Positions 1-8,338 are shown, numbered from the stretch's first letter. The stretch: DNA of 64,000 nt from Hymenobacter actinosclerus (GCF_900111515.1 NZ_FOHS01000001.1:379419-443418); one strand, 5' to 3'. Made by a program: numbers and translations. Notes: generated by a model from the letters alone, not told the origin.

Positions 1-32
1 GCCGCCTTTCCAATCTGGAAGCGCGGCTTTTT
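1..32 (+). terminator. Rho-independent terminator of a gene left of the window
   Basis: A nested hairpin (GCCGC at 1-5 pairing with GCGGC at 23-27, inner TTCC/GGAA) is followed by five T residues at 28-32 on the plus strand. It would end a plus-strand transcript entering from outside the window, and it faces the 3' end of mfd, which is transcribed towards it. Confidence 0.5.
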
Positions 33-56
33 GCTTTAGAATAATCCTCAATCCTC

Positions 57-3000
57 CTACACCCCCACCGGCTCCTCGCTGCCTAGCTCGCTGAGCAGGC
101 GCTTGGCGGCGGCCACGCTGGGCACGTGGCTGATGCTGAAGACGAGCTGCTGCTTGCGCTCCTTCATGCTGGCCGAGTTGGGGTGGGTCTGCACGTAGGA
201 GAGGATGTTACCGAAGGTGTCGCCCTGGAAGTAGGCCTCGTTGTTTTCGGCCGGGATGTAGCCCTTGAGCACGTTTTTCTTGTAGCTCAGGCGCTCGAAG
301 CCGGCGTGGCGGCCCTGCCAGCGCAGGCGCACGATGTCGGCCAGCTGCTCCACTTCGGGCGGCAGCGGGCCGAAGCGGTCGGTCATGCCGGAGAGCAGCT
401 TCTGGAGCTGCTCAGGGCCTTTGGCGCGGTCGAGTTTGCTGTAGAGTTGCAGCCGCTCCGACACGTTGCTCACGTAGGTGTCGGGGATGAGCACCTGGAG
501 GTCGGTTTCGATGTTGCACTCCTGCACGCCGGCGGGCTTGGCGGCCTCTTGCAGGCGCTGGGTGGGGTCGCCGAGGAACAGGTCGCGGAACTCGGTTTCC
601 TTGAGCTCGGTCACGGCCTCATCCAGAATCTGGTGGTAGGTTTCAAAGCCCAGGTCGTTGATGAAGCCCGACTGCTCGCCGCCCAGCAGGTTGCCCGCGC
701 CCCTAATGTCGAGGTCGCGCATGGCCACCTTGAAGCCGTCGCCGAGGTCGGAGAATTCTTCGAGCGTGCTCAGGCGCTTGCGGGCATCGGAGGGCAAACC
801 GGCCACCGGGGGCGTGAGCAGGTAGCAGTAGGCCTTTTTGTTCGAGCGGCCCACGCGGCCCCGCATCTGGTGCAAGTCGCTCAGGCCAAACAGGTGGGCG
901 CGGTTGATGATGATGGTGTTGGCGTTGGGAATGTCGAGGCCGCTTTCGATGAGGTTGGTGCTCACCAGCACGTCGTACTCGCCGTCCACGAACTTCATCA
1001 TGCGCTTTTCGAGCTTGTCGCCCTCCATCTGCCCATGAATGTAGGTCACGCGGGCATCGGGCACGAGGCGCACAATCATGCCGGCCAGCTCCTCGATGTC
1101 CTTGACGCGGTTGTGCACGAAAAACACCTGCCCGCCGCGCTTGATTTCGCGGGCCACGGCGTCGCGAATCAGCAGCTCGTCGAACACGTGCAGCTCGGTT
1201 TGCACCGGCTGGCGGTTGGGCGGGGGCGTGGCAATCACGCTCAAATCGCGCGCGCCCATCAGCGAGAAGTGCAGGGTGCGCGGAATGGGCGTGGCCGAGA
1301 GCGTGAGCGTATCCACGTTCACCTTCAGCTCCTTGAGCTTGTCCTTGGTCTTGACGCCGAACTTCTGCTCCTCATCAATAATGAGCAGGCCCAGGTCCTT
1401 GAACTTGATGTCTTTGTTGGTGAGGCGGTGGGTGCCGATGAGGATGTCGGTTTTGCCCTCGGCCACCCGGCCCAGCGTCTCCTTTATCTGCTTGGTGCTC
1501 TTGAAGCGGTTGACGTACTCCACCGTTACGGGCAGGGCCGAGAGCCGCTCCCGAAACGTTTTATAGTGCTGCATGGCCAGAATGGTGGTGGGCACCAGCA
1601 CGGCCACCTGCTTGCCATCGGCCACCGACTTAAACGCGGCCCGGATGGCAATTTCGGTTTTGCCGAAGCCCACGTCGCCGCACACCAGCCGGTCCATGGG
1701 GTGGGGCTGCTCCATGTCGTGCTTCACGTCTTCGGTGGCCTTGCCCTGGTCGGGGGTGTCTTCGTAGATGAAGCTCGACTCCAGCTCGGCCTGCATAAAC
1801 GAGTCGCGGGCGAAGGCGTGGCCGGGGGCGGTTTTGCGCTTGGCGTAGAGCCGAATCAGCTCGGCGGCAATGTCCTTCACCTTCTTCTTGACGGCCTTTT
1901 TCTTGTTTTCCCACTCCGGCGAGCCCAGCTTGCTCATGGTGGGCGGCGTGCCCTCGGCCCCGCTGTACTTGGCAATCTTGTGCAGGGCGTGAATGCTCAC
2001 GGTCAGCACGTCATCATCCCGGTAAATCAGCCGGATGGCCTCCTGCATCCGGTCGTTTATCTCCACCTGGGTGAGGCCCGCGAACCGGGCGATGCCGTAG
2101 TCCTGGTGGGTTACGTAGTCGCCGGGTACCAGGGTGCGCAGCTCCTTGAGCGTAAGGGCCTTTTTCTTGGAGAACTTGCGGCCCTCCTGGGCCCGGTAAA
2201 ACCGCTCGAACAGCTGGTGGTCGGTGTACACGAGCAGCTTCAGCGTCTCGTCGATGTACCCTTCGCGCAGGCCCAGCAGCAGGTGCTGGAACTGCACGTT
2301 GTTGTCGAGCTCGTCGAAAATGGTGCGCAGCCGGTCGGCCTGCCGCACCGATTCGGCGGCGATGATATTGGTGTAGCCCTGGGCCTGGTACTCGTTGAGG
2401 TTTTTGAGCAGGCGCTGGAAGTCCTTGTTGAAGCTGGGCTGGGGCCGGGCCGCGAACTGAAACTCCTCGCCGCTCTTGAAGTAGAACCGCTTGCCAAACT
2501 CGGCCACCGCGAAGCCTTCCAGCAGCTTCTTGAAGCTCTTGCCCGACTCAAACAAATCGGCCGGCTTGCTCACAATCTGCATCCCCGCCGCCCCGGCCAG
2601 CAGCTCCTGAAAGTTGGCCTCGGCCCGCTCAAAAGACTCCGTAACCACGTCCAGCGTCTGGCGCAGGTCCTTGGCCCAGATGGCCGTATCGGCCGGAATG
2701 AAATCGAGAAACGCCTCCCGCGTCTCCTGCAACAGCTTGGTCTGCACGTTGGGGATGATGCTCACCTGGCTCTTCTTGTCCACCGACAGCTGGCTCTCGG
2801 GGTCAAACGTGCGAATCGTCTCCACCTCATCCCCGAACAGCTCGATGCGGTAAGGCAGCTCGTTGGCGTAGGAGAAAATGTCCACGATGCCGCCGCGCAC
2901 CGCGAACTGCCCCGCCTCGTACACGAAGTCGCTCCGCTCAAAGTCGTACTCGGCCAGCATCTCGCTGATGAAGTTGACATCGAGCTTGTCGCCCACCTTC

Positions 3001-3626
3001 ACGATAAACGTGTTGGCCACCAGGCTTTTCTTGTTGATAACTTTCTCGAACAGGGCCTCGGGGTAGGTGACGATGAGGGCGCCCACCCCACCCCCCGACC
3101 CCGCCCTCGCTTGATGCGCGACATCCTCCGGGAGAGGGGGAGCCTGACGATTGTCCTCAGATATATTTACATCAGACTTTGGTTTTTTATCGGGACTGGC
3201 TCCCCCTCTCCCGGAGGGGAGGGGGTCGGGGGGTGGGGTGCGCGAGTTCAACCGGTTCAGCACCTCGGCCCGCATCAGCACGTTGGCGTTTTCCGTTTCG
3301 TCGAACGCATACGGCCGCTTGTAGGAGCTGGGGAACATGAGCGGCTCCTCGTCGGGCAGCAGGTGCTGGAGGTCGGCCAGGAAGTAGGCGGCCTCGTCGC
3401 GGTCGTGGAGGATGAAGAGCTGGGGCTGCTGGGGGTAGGCCTGGTGCAGCGCGGCGGCCAGCACGGCATCCTGGGAGCCCACCAGCCCGCGCAGGTGCAG
3501 GCGGGCGGGGGCCTCGGTGTCAGCGGCTTTGTCCAGCGAGCGGCGGGTGGCCGGGTTGAGGCGGGCGCCCACGGTCAGCACGGTGGGGTCGAGGAGGTAG
3601 AGCTTGAGGAAGTCGGAAACCTGCAA
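57..3626 (-). CDS. mfd: Transcription-repair coupling factor Mfd
   Basis: A DNA translocase that removes RNA polymerase stalled at lesions and recruits UvrA. The 1189-residue protein has the full family order: an N-terminal UvrB-like region, a CarD-like RNA-polymerase interaction domain starting near LVPGDYVTHQDYGIARF, then an SF2 helicase with Walker A GDVGFGKT (about residue 650), the DEEQ box, SATPIPRT and RGRVGRS motifs, and the C-terminal TRCF domain. The first possible start is TTG at 3624-3626, with an in-frame stop just upstream. Odd: residues about 129-181 (RTPPPDPLPSGRGG through GSGGGVG) are low-complexity Pro/Gly-rich and are encoded by a palindromic repeat at 3084-3240 that interrupts the normal N-terminal domain without breaking the frame. 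Identity is secure; the start is less so. Confidence 0.97.
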   Translation of the reverse strand: MQVSDFLKLYLLDPTVLTVGARLNPATRRSLDKAADTEAPARLHLRGLVGSQDAVLAAALHQAYPQQPQLFILHDRDEAAYFLADLQHLLPDEEPLMFPSSYKRPYAFDETENANVLMRAEVLNRLNSRTPPPDPLPSGRGGASPDKKPKSDVNISEDNRQAPPLPEDVAHQARAGSGGGVGALIVTYPEALFEKVINKKSLVANTFIVKVGDKLDVNFISEMLAEYDFERSDFVYEAGQFAVRGGIVDIFSYANELPYRIELFGDEVETIRTFDPESQLSVDKKSQVSIIPNVQTKLLQETREAFLDFIPADTAIWAKDLRQTLDVVTESFERAEANFQELLAGAAGMQIVSKPADLFESGKSFKKLLEGFAVAEFGKRFYFKSGEEFQFAARPQPSFNKDFQRLLKNLNEYQAQGYTNIIAAESVRQADRLRTIFDELDNNVQFQHLLLGLREGYIDETLKLLVYTDHQLFERFYRAQEGRKFSKKKALTLKELRTLVPGDYVTHQDYGIARFAGLTQVEINDRMQEAIRLIYRDDDVLTVSIHALHKIAKYSGAEGTPPTMSKLGSPEWENKKKAVKKKVKDIAAELIRLYAKRKTAPGHAFARDSFMQAELESSFIYEDTPDQGKATEDVKHDMEQPHPMDRLVCGDVGFGKTEIAIRAAFKSVADGKQVAVLVPTTILAMQHYKTFRERLSALPVTVEYVNRFKSTKQIKETLGRVAEGKTDILIGTHRLTNKDIKFKDLGLLIIDEEQKFGVKTKDKLKELKVNVDTLTLSATPIPRTLHFSLMGARDLSVIATPPPNRQPVQTELHVFDELLIRDAVAREIKRGGQVFFVHNRVKDIEELAGMIVRLVPDARVTYIHGQMEGDKLEKRMMKFVDGEYDVLVSTNLIESGLDIPNANTIIINRAHLFGLSDLHQMRGRVGRSNKKAYCYLLTPPVAGLPSDARKRLSTLEEFSDLGDGFKVAMRDLDIRGAGNLLGGEQSGFINDLGFETYHQILDEAVTELKETEFRDLFLGDPTQRLQEAAKPAGVQECNIETDLQVLIPDTYVSNVSERLQLYSKLDRAKGPEQLQKLLSGMTDRFGPLPPEVEQLADIVRLRWQGRHAGFERLSYKKNVLKGYIPAENNEAYFQGDTFGNILSYVQTHPNSASMKERKQQLVFSISHVPSVAAAKRLLSELGSEEPVGV
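3084..3240. repeat. Nested palindromic GC-rich element inserted in frame in mfd
   Basis: The outer arms 3084-3102 and 3222-3240 are perfect 19-bp inverted repeats, and a second perfect 18-bp pair lies inside (3127-3144 and 3198-3215). The AT-rich centre (about 3150-3190) forms the loop. The same core (CACCCCnCCGnCCCC with CCCCCTCTCC) builds the palindrome at 11582-11744, so this is one copy of a dispersed family. It encodes about 53 extra Mfd residues. No transposase is nearby. Confidence 0.85.
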
Positions 3627-3667
3627 AGGGAGGAGCGGCTAAGGCGAAAGTCAGAGTAAAGGCACGG

Positions 3668-3675
3668 CAAACCTA
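3668..3675 (-). promoter_or_regulatory. -7 element for mfd
   Basis: The minus strand reads TAGGTTTG, an exact match to the Bacteroidetes -7 consensus TAnnTTTG, about 42 bases upstream of the mfd start. I see no convincing -33 TTG at the expected 19-21 base spacing. Confidence 0.45.
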
Positions 3676-3858
3676 GTGCGGCCGGCAACGGTAGAAGCCC
3701 GGCCGGAGGGAAATCCGGTCGGGCAGTACGGGCACACGGCGCGGCGGGCGCGCTAGTCAATACCACCGCCGGCCCCCGAAAGTTTCCGCCGCTTTTACTT
3801 GTTCGCGTCGTACCTTCCGGCCTCACGCGGCACCAGCGGCGGCCCCGCACGTAAAGCT

Positions 3859-4071
3859 ATGGCAGACAAGCAACCAGCCCCGGGCGAGCAGGAGTGGAAC
3901 GGCATCGTGCAGCAGCTCCGGCTGATATGCGAGCACGTGCAGCAGGATGGCCCCCTGCCCGAGCAGGAGCAGGCCCAGGCCGAAAATGCCTTCCGCCAGT
4001 GCCTGGCCCACCTCGAAAACCAGGTGCAGGATATGCGCAGCGGCCTGAAAGGCAGCGGGGGAAGTTTTTAG
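3859..4071 (+). CDS. Small acidic protein of unknown function
   Basis: A 70-residue protein read from ATG at 3859; the frame is open further upstream, but only from a TTG. It is rich in Gln and Glu, has a central helix-forming stretch (EWNGIVQQLRLICEHVQQ) and no signal peptide or membrane segment. It is divergent from mfd and followed by a dispersed palindromic repeat. I do not recognise a family. The periodic hydrophobic pattern suggests a short helical, possibly oligomeric, protein. Confidence 0.55.
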   Translation: MADKQPAPGEQEWNGIVQQLRLICEHVQQDGPLPEQEQAQAENAFRQCLAHLENQVQDMRSGLKGSGGSF

Positions 4072-4090
4072 GATATAGAAATTAAGCCCG

Positions 4091-4233
4091 GAACGTCATG
4101 CTGAGCGAAGGCGAAGCCGTAGTCGAAGCATCTCGCGTGTAACAGTAATCCTGCCGTTAGAAACTAGCACTGCGGTAGAGATGCTTCGACTACGGCTTCG
4201 ACTACGGCTTCGCCTTCGCTCAGCATGACGTTC
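4091..4233. repeat. Dispersed palindrome, GTCATGCTGAGCG family
   Basis: The left arm 4091-4134 and right arm 4178-4233 are inverted copies around a 43-base loop; the right arm carries an extra 12-base duplication (GACTACGGCTTC twice). The outer sequence GTCATGCTGAGCGAAGGCG resembles the repeats at 26724-26879 and 29279-29355. The element fills the gap between the small gene at 3859 and the start of the membrane protein at 4265. Confidence 0.8.
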
Positions 4234-4264
4234 CTTTGTAACCGTTCATTTCCTCCCCCTACAA

Positions 4265-5005
4265 TTGCGCGGTTCTTCTCACCTGGCCATTGGCCTGATT
4301 ACCGGCGTGGCCGTAGCGGGCCTCGTGCCGGGCGTGCCCTTCTCGCCGGCCGGTATTGCCCTGGCCGGCTTCTCGGCCCTGGCTCCCGACCTCGACCACC
4401 CCAACTCCCGGCTTAGCAAGCGGCTCGGCTTCGCCCAGAATTACGTGCGCTGGGCCTTTGTGGCCGTGGCCGCCGTGGTGGCGGCCTATGCCCAGTGGCA
4501 GCTCACCCCCGGCCCCGACCGGCGGCTGGCCTTCACGGTGGCGCTGGCCTTCGGGCTGGTGGGCGCGGCCATGCAGGGCGAGGCCACCCGCAAGCTGGCG
4601 CTGCTGTTTACGGGCCTGTGCACGGTGGTGGCGGGGCTGTACACGGGCTTCGTGTGGCTCAGTATGCTGGGCTGCTTTATTGCGCTGGCGCCCTTCACCA
4701 GCCACCGCTCCTACACCCACACCATCTGGGCGGCGGGGGCCTGGACCTACATCGGCCACCTGGCCAACCAGAGCCTGGGCTGGCACGGCGTGGCCCTGTT
4801 TGCGGGCGGCGGCTACCTCTCGCACCTGCTGGCCGACTCGCTCACCAAAGCGGGCGTGAAGTGGTTTATGCCCGTGTTCGACCGGAGCCTGGGAATCCCG
4901 CTTATCCGCACCGGCTCGGGGAGCGGCAACATGCTCGAAGTGATTATCTGCGTCGTGTATGGGGCGCTGGTGCTGGGCCTGGTGGTGGGCCGGTTGCAGT
5001 TCTGA
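4265..5005 (+). CDS. YdjM-like (DUF457) inner-membrane metal-dependent hydrolase family protein
   Basis: A 246-residue integral membrane protein. It shows the family's His/Asp motifs: SSHLAIG near the N-terminus, ALAPDLDHPNS at about residues 39-49, HRSYTHT near 144-150 and YLSHLLADSLTKAGV in the C-terminal half. These polar motifs sit between hydrophobic segments and are the presumed metal site of the YdjM/YfhO-like group; the substrate is unknown. The start is TTG at 4265, placing SSHLAIG at residues 4-10 as in relatives. The upstream palindrome at 4091-4233 ends 31 bases before it, so the promoter must lie in or before the repeat. Confidence 0.8.
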   Translation: MRGSSHLAIGLITGVAVAGLVPGVPFSPAGIALAGFSALAPDLDHPNSRLSKRLGFAQNYVRWAFVAVAAVVAAYAQWQLTPGPDRRLAFTVALAFGLVGAAMQGEATRKLALLFTGLCTVVAGLYTGFVWLSMLGCFIALAPFTSHRSYTHTIWAAGAWTYIGHLANQSLGWHGVALFAGGGYLSHLLADSLTKAGVKWFMPVFDRSLGIPLIRTGSGSGNMLEVIICVVYGALVLGLVVGRLQF

Positions 5006-5616
5006 CGCGCAGGGGCCGGCAGCGCGGCCAGCCGGGATGGTCAATTCGGTTTGTCTGCTGAAAGAGGAGGTTGGACAGTGAAAATACTGGTTTGACCGAA
5101 TTCTGCGGCCGAGCTTAGTGTTGAAAGGTATCTTTCGTCGGTCTAACTCAAAAGCCCCGCAGTCGGTGGGAACAGGAGAGGAGGAAGGTAATTGGATTTA
5201 TACAGGAACGTTCGGCAGAATACGGTGACCATCAGGGCAGCCAGCCGCGGCCAGTTAAGGGATATTAAGAAATTAGTATTCTATAGATTGGCTTAAAAGC
5301 CGGATATGCTTTACTATTGCACTGCAATTCGTAATCACTTTATAAGCGGTTCTACCAGCCAGTGCCCGGTAGCAACCCCTGCAAGCAGTCCCGTGGCCGC
5401 GGGTTTTCAACCGGCCAGCCAGTTGCCCCGATAAGCGGTTTAGCTGGCCCTCCGCTCCGCTGCCGGATGCAGGCGCTCCATTTCCGCCATGGGCCGGCGT
5501 TCTATCGGAACCGCAACAACCTGTACCTTTACTCCGGCTTCGGCTGTGTAGCTAACCGTTCTTCTTTCGACCACAACCATTCCGCATACTTTTTTCGCGC
5601 TTAACCAGATTTCTTT
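5006..5616. other. Long intergenic region without a convincing gene
   Basis: This 611-base gap has no reading frame with recognisable features; the 80-codon frame at 5362-5604 has unnatural composition. The middle part (about 5230-5345) is much more AT-rich than its surroundings. A TACCTTTA at 5524-5531 resembles a -7 element and could serve the NYN gene at 5617. Confidence 0.5.
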
Positions 5617-6639
5617 ATGAACCAGATGAATAGCCCGCTGATCAGGATTGGTATTTTCTATGATGGCAACTATTTCCTGAAAATCAGTGATTACTACTAC
5701 TTCCAGCACGATCGTAAAGCCCGTATCAGCCTCGAAGGCCTGCATGAGTTTATCCGTCATCAGGTAGCCGAAGAAGAGGATGTCGACGTGCGCCTGAGCC
5801 AGATCATCGACTCGCACTTCTTCCGCGGCCGCCTCTCGGCCACTGAGGCCCGCGACAAGGACCGCCTGTTCCACGACCGGCTCCTCGACGATATCCTCAT
5901 GAACATGGGCATCGCCACCCACTACATGCCCCTGAAAACCCGCGACGGCCGTCTGCAGGAAAAGGGCATCGACGTGTGGTTGTCGCTGGAGGCCCTGGAA
6001 CTGTCCATCCACAAGAGCCTCGACGTGGTGGTGCTTATCGCCGGCGACTCGGACTACGCGCCCCTCATCAAGAAGCTCAACACCGTGGGCACGCGCGTCA
6101 TGCTGCTCAACTGGGACTTCAAGTACACCGATTTCAAGGGCGAAAACCGCGTAACGCGCGCCTCGCAGCAGCTGCTCGACCAGGCCACTTACCCGGTGCA
6201 GATGCACGAAATCATCGACCAGGGCCTCACCGACGGCGACGACCTGATTGAGTCGCTGTTTGTGAACACGCCCGAGCCGGCCGCTTTCCCCAGCACCAAG
6301 CCCGTGCGCCCCACCGGCCCCACGGCTGCCGGCCCGGTTGGTACCATTGGCATGAGCACCATCAAAAACCTTAAAAACGGCTTCGGCTTCGTGGTGATGC
6401 CGCCCAACAACCTGTTCTTCAGCTACGCCGATATGGCCGAGGGCGACTTCAACGAGCTGCAGGAAGGCGACTGGGTGGAGTTCACGGTAGGCCGCAACCA
6501 CCGCGACGAAGACTGCGCCCGCAACGTGCGCAAAGTCGATGCCCCGCCCATCATGGACCGCGACGAGGACGAAGACGACGAGGATGGCTACGGCGACGAG
6601 CGTGAGCACGAATCGGCCAGCTCGCCCGAGCGCATGTAG
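5617..6639 (+). CDS. NYN-domain (LabA/DUF88-like) RNase fused to a cold-shock-like domain
   Basis: A 340-residue protein. The N-terminal half is an NYN/PIN-like nuclease domain: IRIGIFYDGNYF at residues 8-19 carries the first Asp, KGIDVWLSLEALE the second, and VVLIAGDSDYAPLIKKL the third acidic cluster with the GDSD signature, the expected metal-binding set. Around residues 245-310 there is a cold-shock-like fold (STIKNLKNGFGFVVMPP, NNLFFSYADM, GDWVEF), which binds single-stranded RNA or DNA in other proteins. The tail is very acidic (DRDEDEDDEDGYGDE). The two domains together suggest an RNA-processing or RNA-decay enzyme; the target is unknown. ATG at 5617 is used, with a second in-frame ATG at 5626. 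Confidence 0.85.
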   Translation: MNQMNSPLIRIGIFYDGNYFLKISDYYYFQHDRKARISLEGLHEFIRHQVAEEEDVDVRLSQIIDSHFFRGRLSATEARDKDRLFHDRLLDDILMNMGIATHYMPLKTRDGRLQEKGIDVWLSLEALELSIHKSLDVVVLIAGDSDYAPLIKKLNTVGTRVMLLNWDFKYTDFKGENRVTRASQQLLDQATYPVQMHEIIDQGLTDGDDLIESLFVNTPEPAAFPSTKPVRPTGPTAAGPVGTIGMSTIKNLKNGFGFVVMPPNNLFFSYADMAEGDFNELQEGDWVEFTVGRNHRDEDCARNVRKVDAPPIMDRDEDEDDEDGYGDEREHESASSPERM

Positions 6640-6646
6640 TTTTTTT

Positions 6647-6828
6647 GAGCTGTTAGCTGAGAGCTATTAGCTGTTAGCTTTCGTTCAGAAAGACTTTGCT
6701 TTCGCCTAAAAAGAAGGCCCCGCACTCAACCGTGCGGGGTCTTTGTCGTTTTTCAGCTAACAGCTAACAGCTAACAGCTAACAGCTAACAGCTAACAGCT
6801 AACAGCTAACAGCTAACAGCTAACAGCT
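6647..6828. repeat. Heptad inverted-repeat pair AGCTGTT / AACAGCT
   Basis: The left arm 6647-6679 is about 4.5 copies of a 7-bp unit (AGCTGTT, AGCTGAG, AGCTATT, AGCTGTT). The right arm 6754-6828 is ten exact tandem copies of CAGCTAA plus five bases. The arms are complementary. The left arm starts 8 bases after the stop of the NYN gene, and the right arm ends inside the stop of the convergent thioesterase gene. A Rho-independent terminator lies between the arms. Confidence 0.95.
6716..6752 (+). terminator. Rho-independent terminator after the NYN gene
   Basis: Stem CCCCGCAC at 6718-6725 and GTGCGGGG at 6732-6739 with a 6-base loop, followed by TCTTTGTCGTTTTT. It sits in the loop between the two heptad arms. 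Confidence 0.8.
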
Positions 6829-7292
6829 CAAGAAGGAAACAGCAAGTCGCGGAAGTCGCGCTTGGTGGCGGGGTAGCGGTTGAAGGTGCCCAGGCCGCGA
6901 GCCACCACGAGGTTGTTGCGGGTAAGGCAGCGGATGGTGGTGGTGCTCACAATCAGGGTTTTGCCGGCGTGCTCGATGCTGCCGTGGGCTTCCAGCTCGT
7001 CGTGCAGGTGCACCGGGTGGAAGTAGTTCATCTTGAACTCGACCGTGGACACCAGCTCGGCCGCCGTGAAGGCCAGCGAGAGGGCCGCCGCGCCCAGGGC
7101 CGCATCCATGAGGCCGGCCAGCACGCCGCCGTGGCAGGTGTTGGGCGAGGAGAGGTGCTCGTTGAGCACGCGCATGGTGTAGCGGATGTTGCCCGGCTGG
7201 TCGACGTGCAGCGTCATGCCGTTGGCGCGGCCGTAGTGGTTTATCTGGTTGTAGGTGGCAATGAGCGTGCTGATATCGGGCGGGGTATCCAT
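6828..7292 (-). CDS. PaaI-family hotdog-fold thioesterase
   Basis: A 154-residue single-domain hotdog protein likely to hydrolyse acyl- or aryl-CoA thioesters in the cytoplasm. The PaaI/4HBT signature is NTCHGGVLAGLMDAALGAAA (about residues 51-70), where HGG precedes the catalytic acidic residue on the central helix. VEFKMNYFHPV matches the substrate-channel strand typical of the family. It is convergent with the NYN gene and divergent from the Mpo1-like gene at 7365. The substrate cannot be inferred from the sequence. Confidence 0.85.
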   Translation of the reverse strand: MDTPPDISTLIATYNQINHYGRANGMTLHVDQPGNIRYTMRVLNEHLSSPNTCHGGVLAGLMDAALGAAALSLAFTAAELVSTVEFKMNYFHPVHLHDELEAHGSIEHAGKTLIVSTTTIRCLTRNNLVVARGLGTFNRYPATKRDFRDLLFPS

Positions 7293-7364
7293 GGGGCGGA
7301 GTAGAGCTGGGATGAGTTGGAAAAGGTAAGTACTTTACATTCTCCATCCGCTATTGCCCTGCTT

Positions 7365-7667
7365 ATGGCCAGCTCGCTCACCTTCGCCGAGTTTTACCCC
7401 CGCTACCTGCGCGAGCATAGCCGCCGGGGCACGCGCATCCTGCATTTCGTGGGTACTACGCTGTTTCTGGCGCTGCTGCTCGCGGCCCTGCTGCTTGCGC
7501 GGCCGTGGCTGCTACTGGCTGGCGTAGTAGCGGCCTACGGCTTTGCCTGGGTGGGCCACTTCTTCGTCGAGCGCAACCGCCCCGCCACCTTCCAGCACCC
7601 CCTGCTTTCCCTGCTCGGCGACTTCCGCCTCTACTTCGACCTGCTGCGCGGCCGGGAGAAGTTTTAA
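7365..7667 (+). CDS. Mpo1-like (DUF962) membrane protein
   Basis: A 100-residue protein with the DUF962/Mpo1 pattern: FYPRYLREHSRRGTRILHFVG near the N-terminus, two hydrophobic helices, then WVGHFFVERNRPATFQHP. In yeast, Mpo1 is an Fe(II)-dependent dioxygenase that alpha-oxidises 2-hydroxy fatty acids; the conserved His residues (EH, LH, GH) are present here, so a related lipid oxidation is plausible but inferred. I prefer ATG at 7365 over the upstream TTG at 7317, because the family homology begins at FAEFYPRYL. The stop codon TAA abuts a 33-bp perfect hairpin. Confidence 0.8.
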   Translation: MASSLTFAEFYPRYLREHSRRGTRILHFVGTTLFLALLLAALLLARPWLLLAGVVAAYGFAWVGHFFVERNRPATFQHPLLSLLGDFRLYFDLLRGREKF

Positions 7668-7742
7668 TTATAGAGCTGCAAGCTACAGGCTGCAAGCTGA
7701 CGTTCAACATCAGCTTGCAGCCTGTAGCTTGCAGCTCTATAA
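7668..7742. repeat. Perfect 33-bp heptad hairpin AGCTGCA/AGCTACA, bidirectional terminator
   Basis: Arms 7668-7700 and 7710-7742 are perfectly complementary with a 9-base loop. The left arm has 7-bp periodicity (AGCTGCA, AGCTACA, GGCTGCA, AGCTGA). It starts one base after the stop codon of the plus-strand gene and overlaps the stop of the convergent acetyltransferase gene, so it can terminate both. Confidence 0.95.
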
Positions 7743-8207
7743 AACCTTGCGCATCAGAAAGTGCGGGATTTGGCCGAAGAGCAGGTGGGAGGGCGCTACC
7801 ACGGCGTAGCCGGCCCGCTCGTAGAACGGCACGGCTTCGGCGCGGGCGTGCAGGATGAGCTCGGACAGCTGCTGCTGACGGGCGGCGGCTTCGAGGTGGG
7901 CCAGCAGATGCCGGCCCACGCCGCGGCCCTGCCAGGCGGGCGCTACGGCCATAAAGCGCAGCTGCCCCTGCCCGGGGCCCGACGCGTGCAGCCGGCCCAC
8001 CCCCACGGCTTCCGGCGCCGCGCTGCCGGCTGCCGCGCCGGGGGCCAGCAGCAGGGCGTGGGTGGTCGTGGGCGCGTCGTCGTCGGGGGCGCGCTCCGAG
8101 CCGGGGAGCTGCTGCCAGGGCTGGCGCAATACTTCGTAGCGGAGGCGGTAGTAGGCGGCCCAGTGGGCGGGTGTCTGGGGCGTGATGATGGGCAAGATGT
8201 TGGACAT
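7737..8207 (-). CDS. GNAT-family N-acetyltransferase
   Basis: A 156-residue protein with the GNAT fold. The acetyl-CoA pyrophosphate-binding loop is visible as LRFMAVAPAWQGRGVGRHLL (about residues 83-102, pattern Q-x-x-G-x-G), followed by LILHARAEAVPFYERAGY, the usual beta5/alpha4 segment with Tyr. The N-terminus (YYRLRYEVLRQPW) resembles ElaA/YjcF-type acetyltransferases. The acceptor substrate is unknown. Confidence 0.88.
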   Translation of the reverse strand: MSNILPIITPQTPAHWAAYYRLRYEVLRQPWQQLPGSERAPDDDAPTTTHALLLAPGAAAGSAAPEAVGVGRLHASGPGQGQLRFMAVAPAWQGRGVGRHLLAHLEAAARQQQLSELILHARAEAVPFYERAGYAVVAPSHLLFGQIPHFLMRKVL

Positions 8208-8274
8208 GCGCGGCGCGTACGTAGGGGAATAAAGCGCAAAGGCTACCTTGGCAGCCCGGCCGGCGGCGCGCCCC

Positions 8275-8282
8275 TATCTTTG
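8275..8282 (+). promoter_or_regulatory. -7 element for yajQ
   Basis: TATCTTTG is an exact TAnnTTTG match 57 bases upstream of yajQ. A TTG at 8248-8250 is present, but the spacing (24 bases) is longer than usual. Confidence 0.5.
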
Positions 8283-8338
8283 GCGGCCGTTTCTGCGTTA
8301 AGGTACTCTTTCCCCTTCCTTCATTTTTCCTTCTTCCT

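Noticed and set aside
126..3659. 1177-codon open frame on the plus strand opposite mfd
   Set aside because: It is the antisense of mfd; composition is dominated by His, Val, Leu, Gly and Ala, with no domain. Long antisense frames are expected in GC-rich codon usage.
5362..5604. 80-codon plus-strand frame in the long gap before the NYN gene
   Set aside because: Unnatural composition and no recognisable start context or family.
6754..6828. Possible CRISPR array
   Set aside because: The unit is an uninterrupted 7-bp tandem repeat with no spacers; no cas genes are near.
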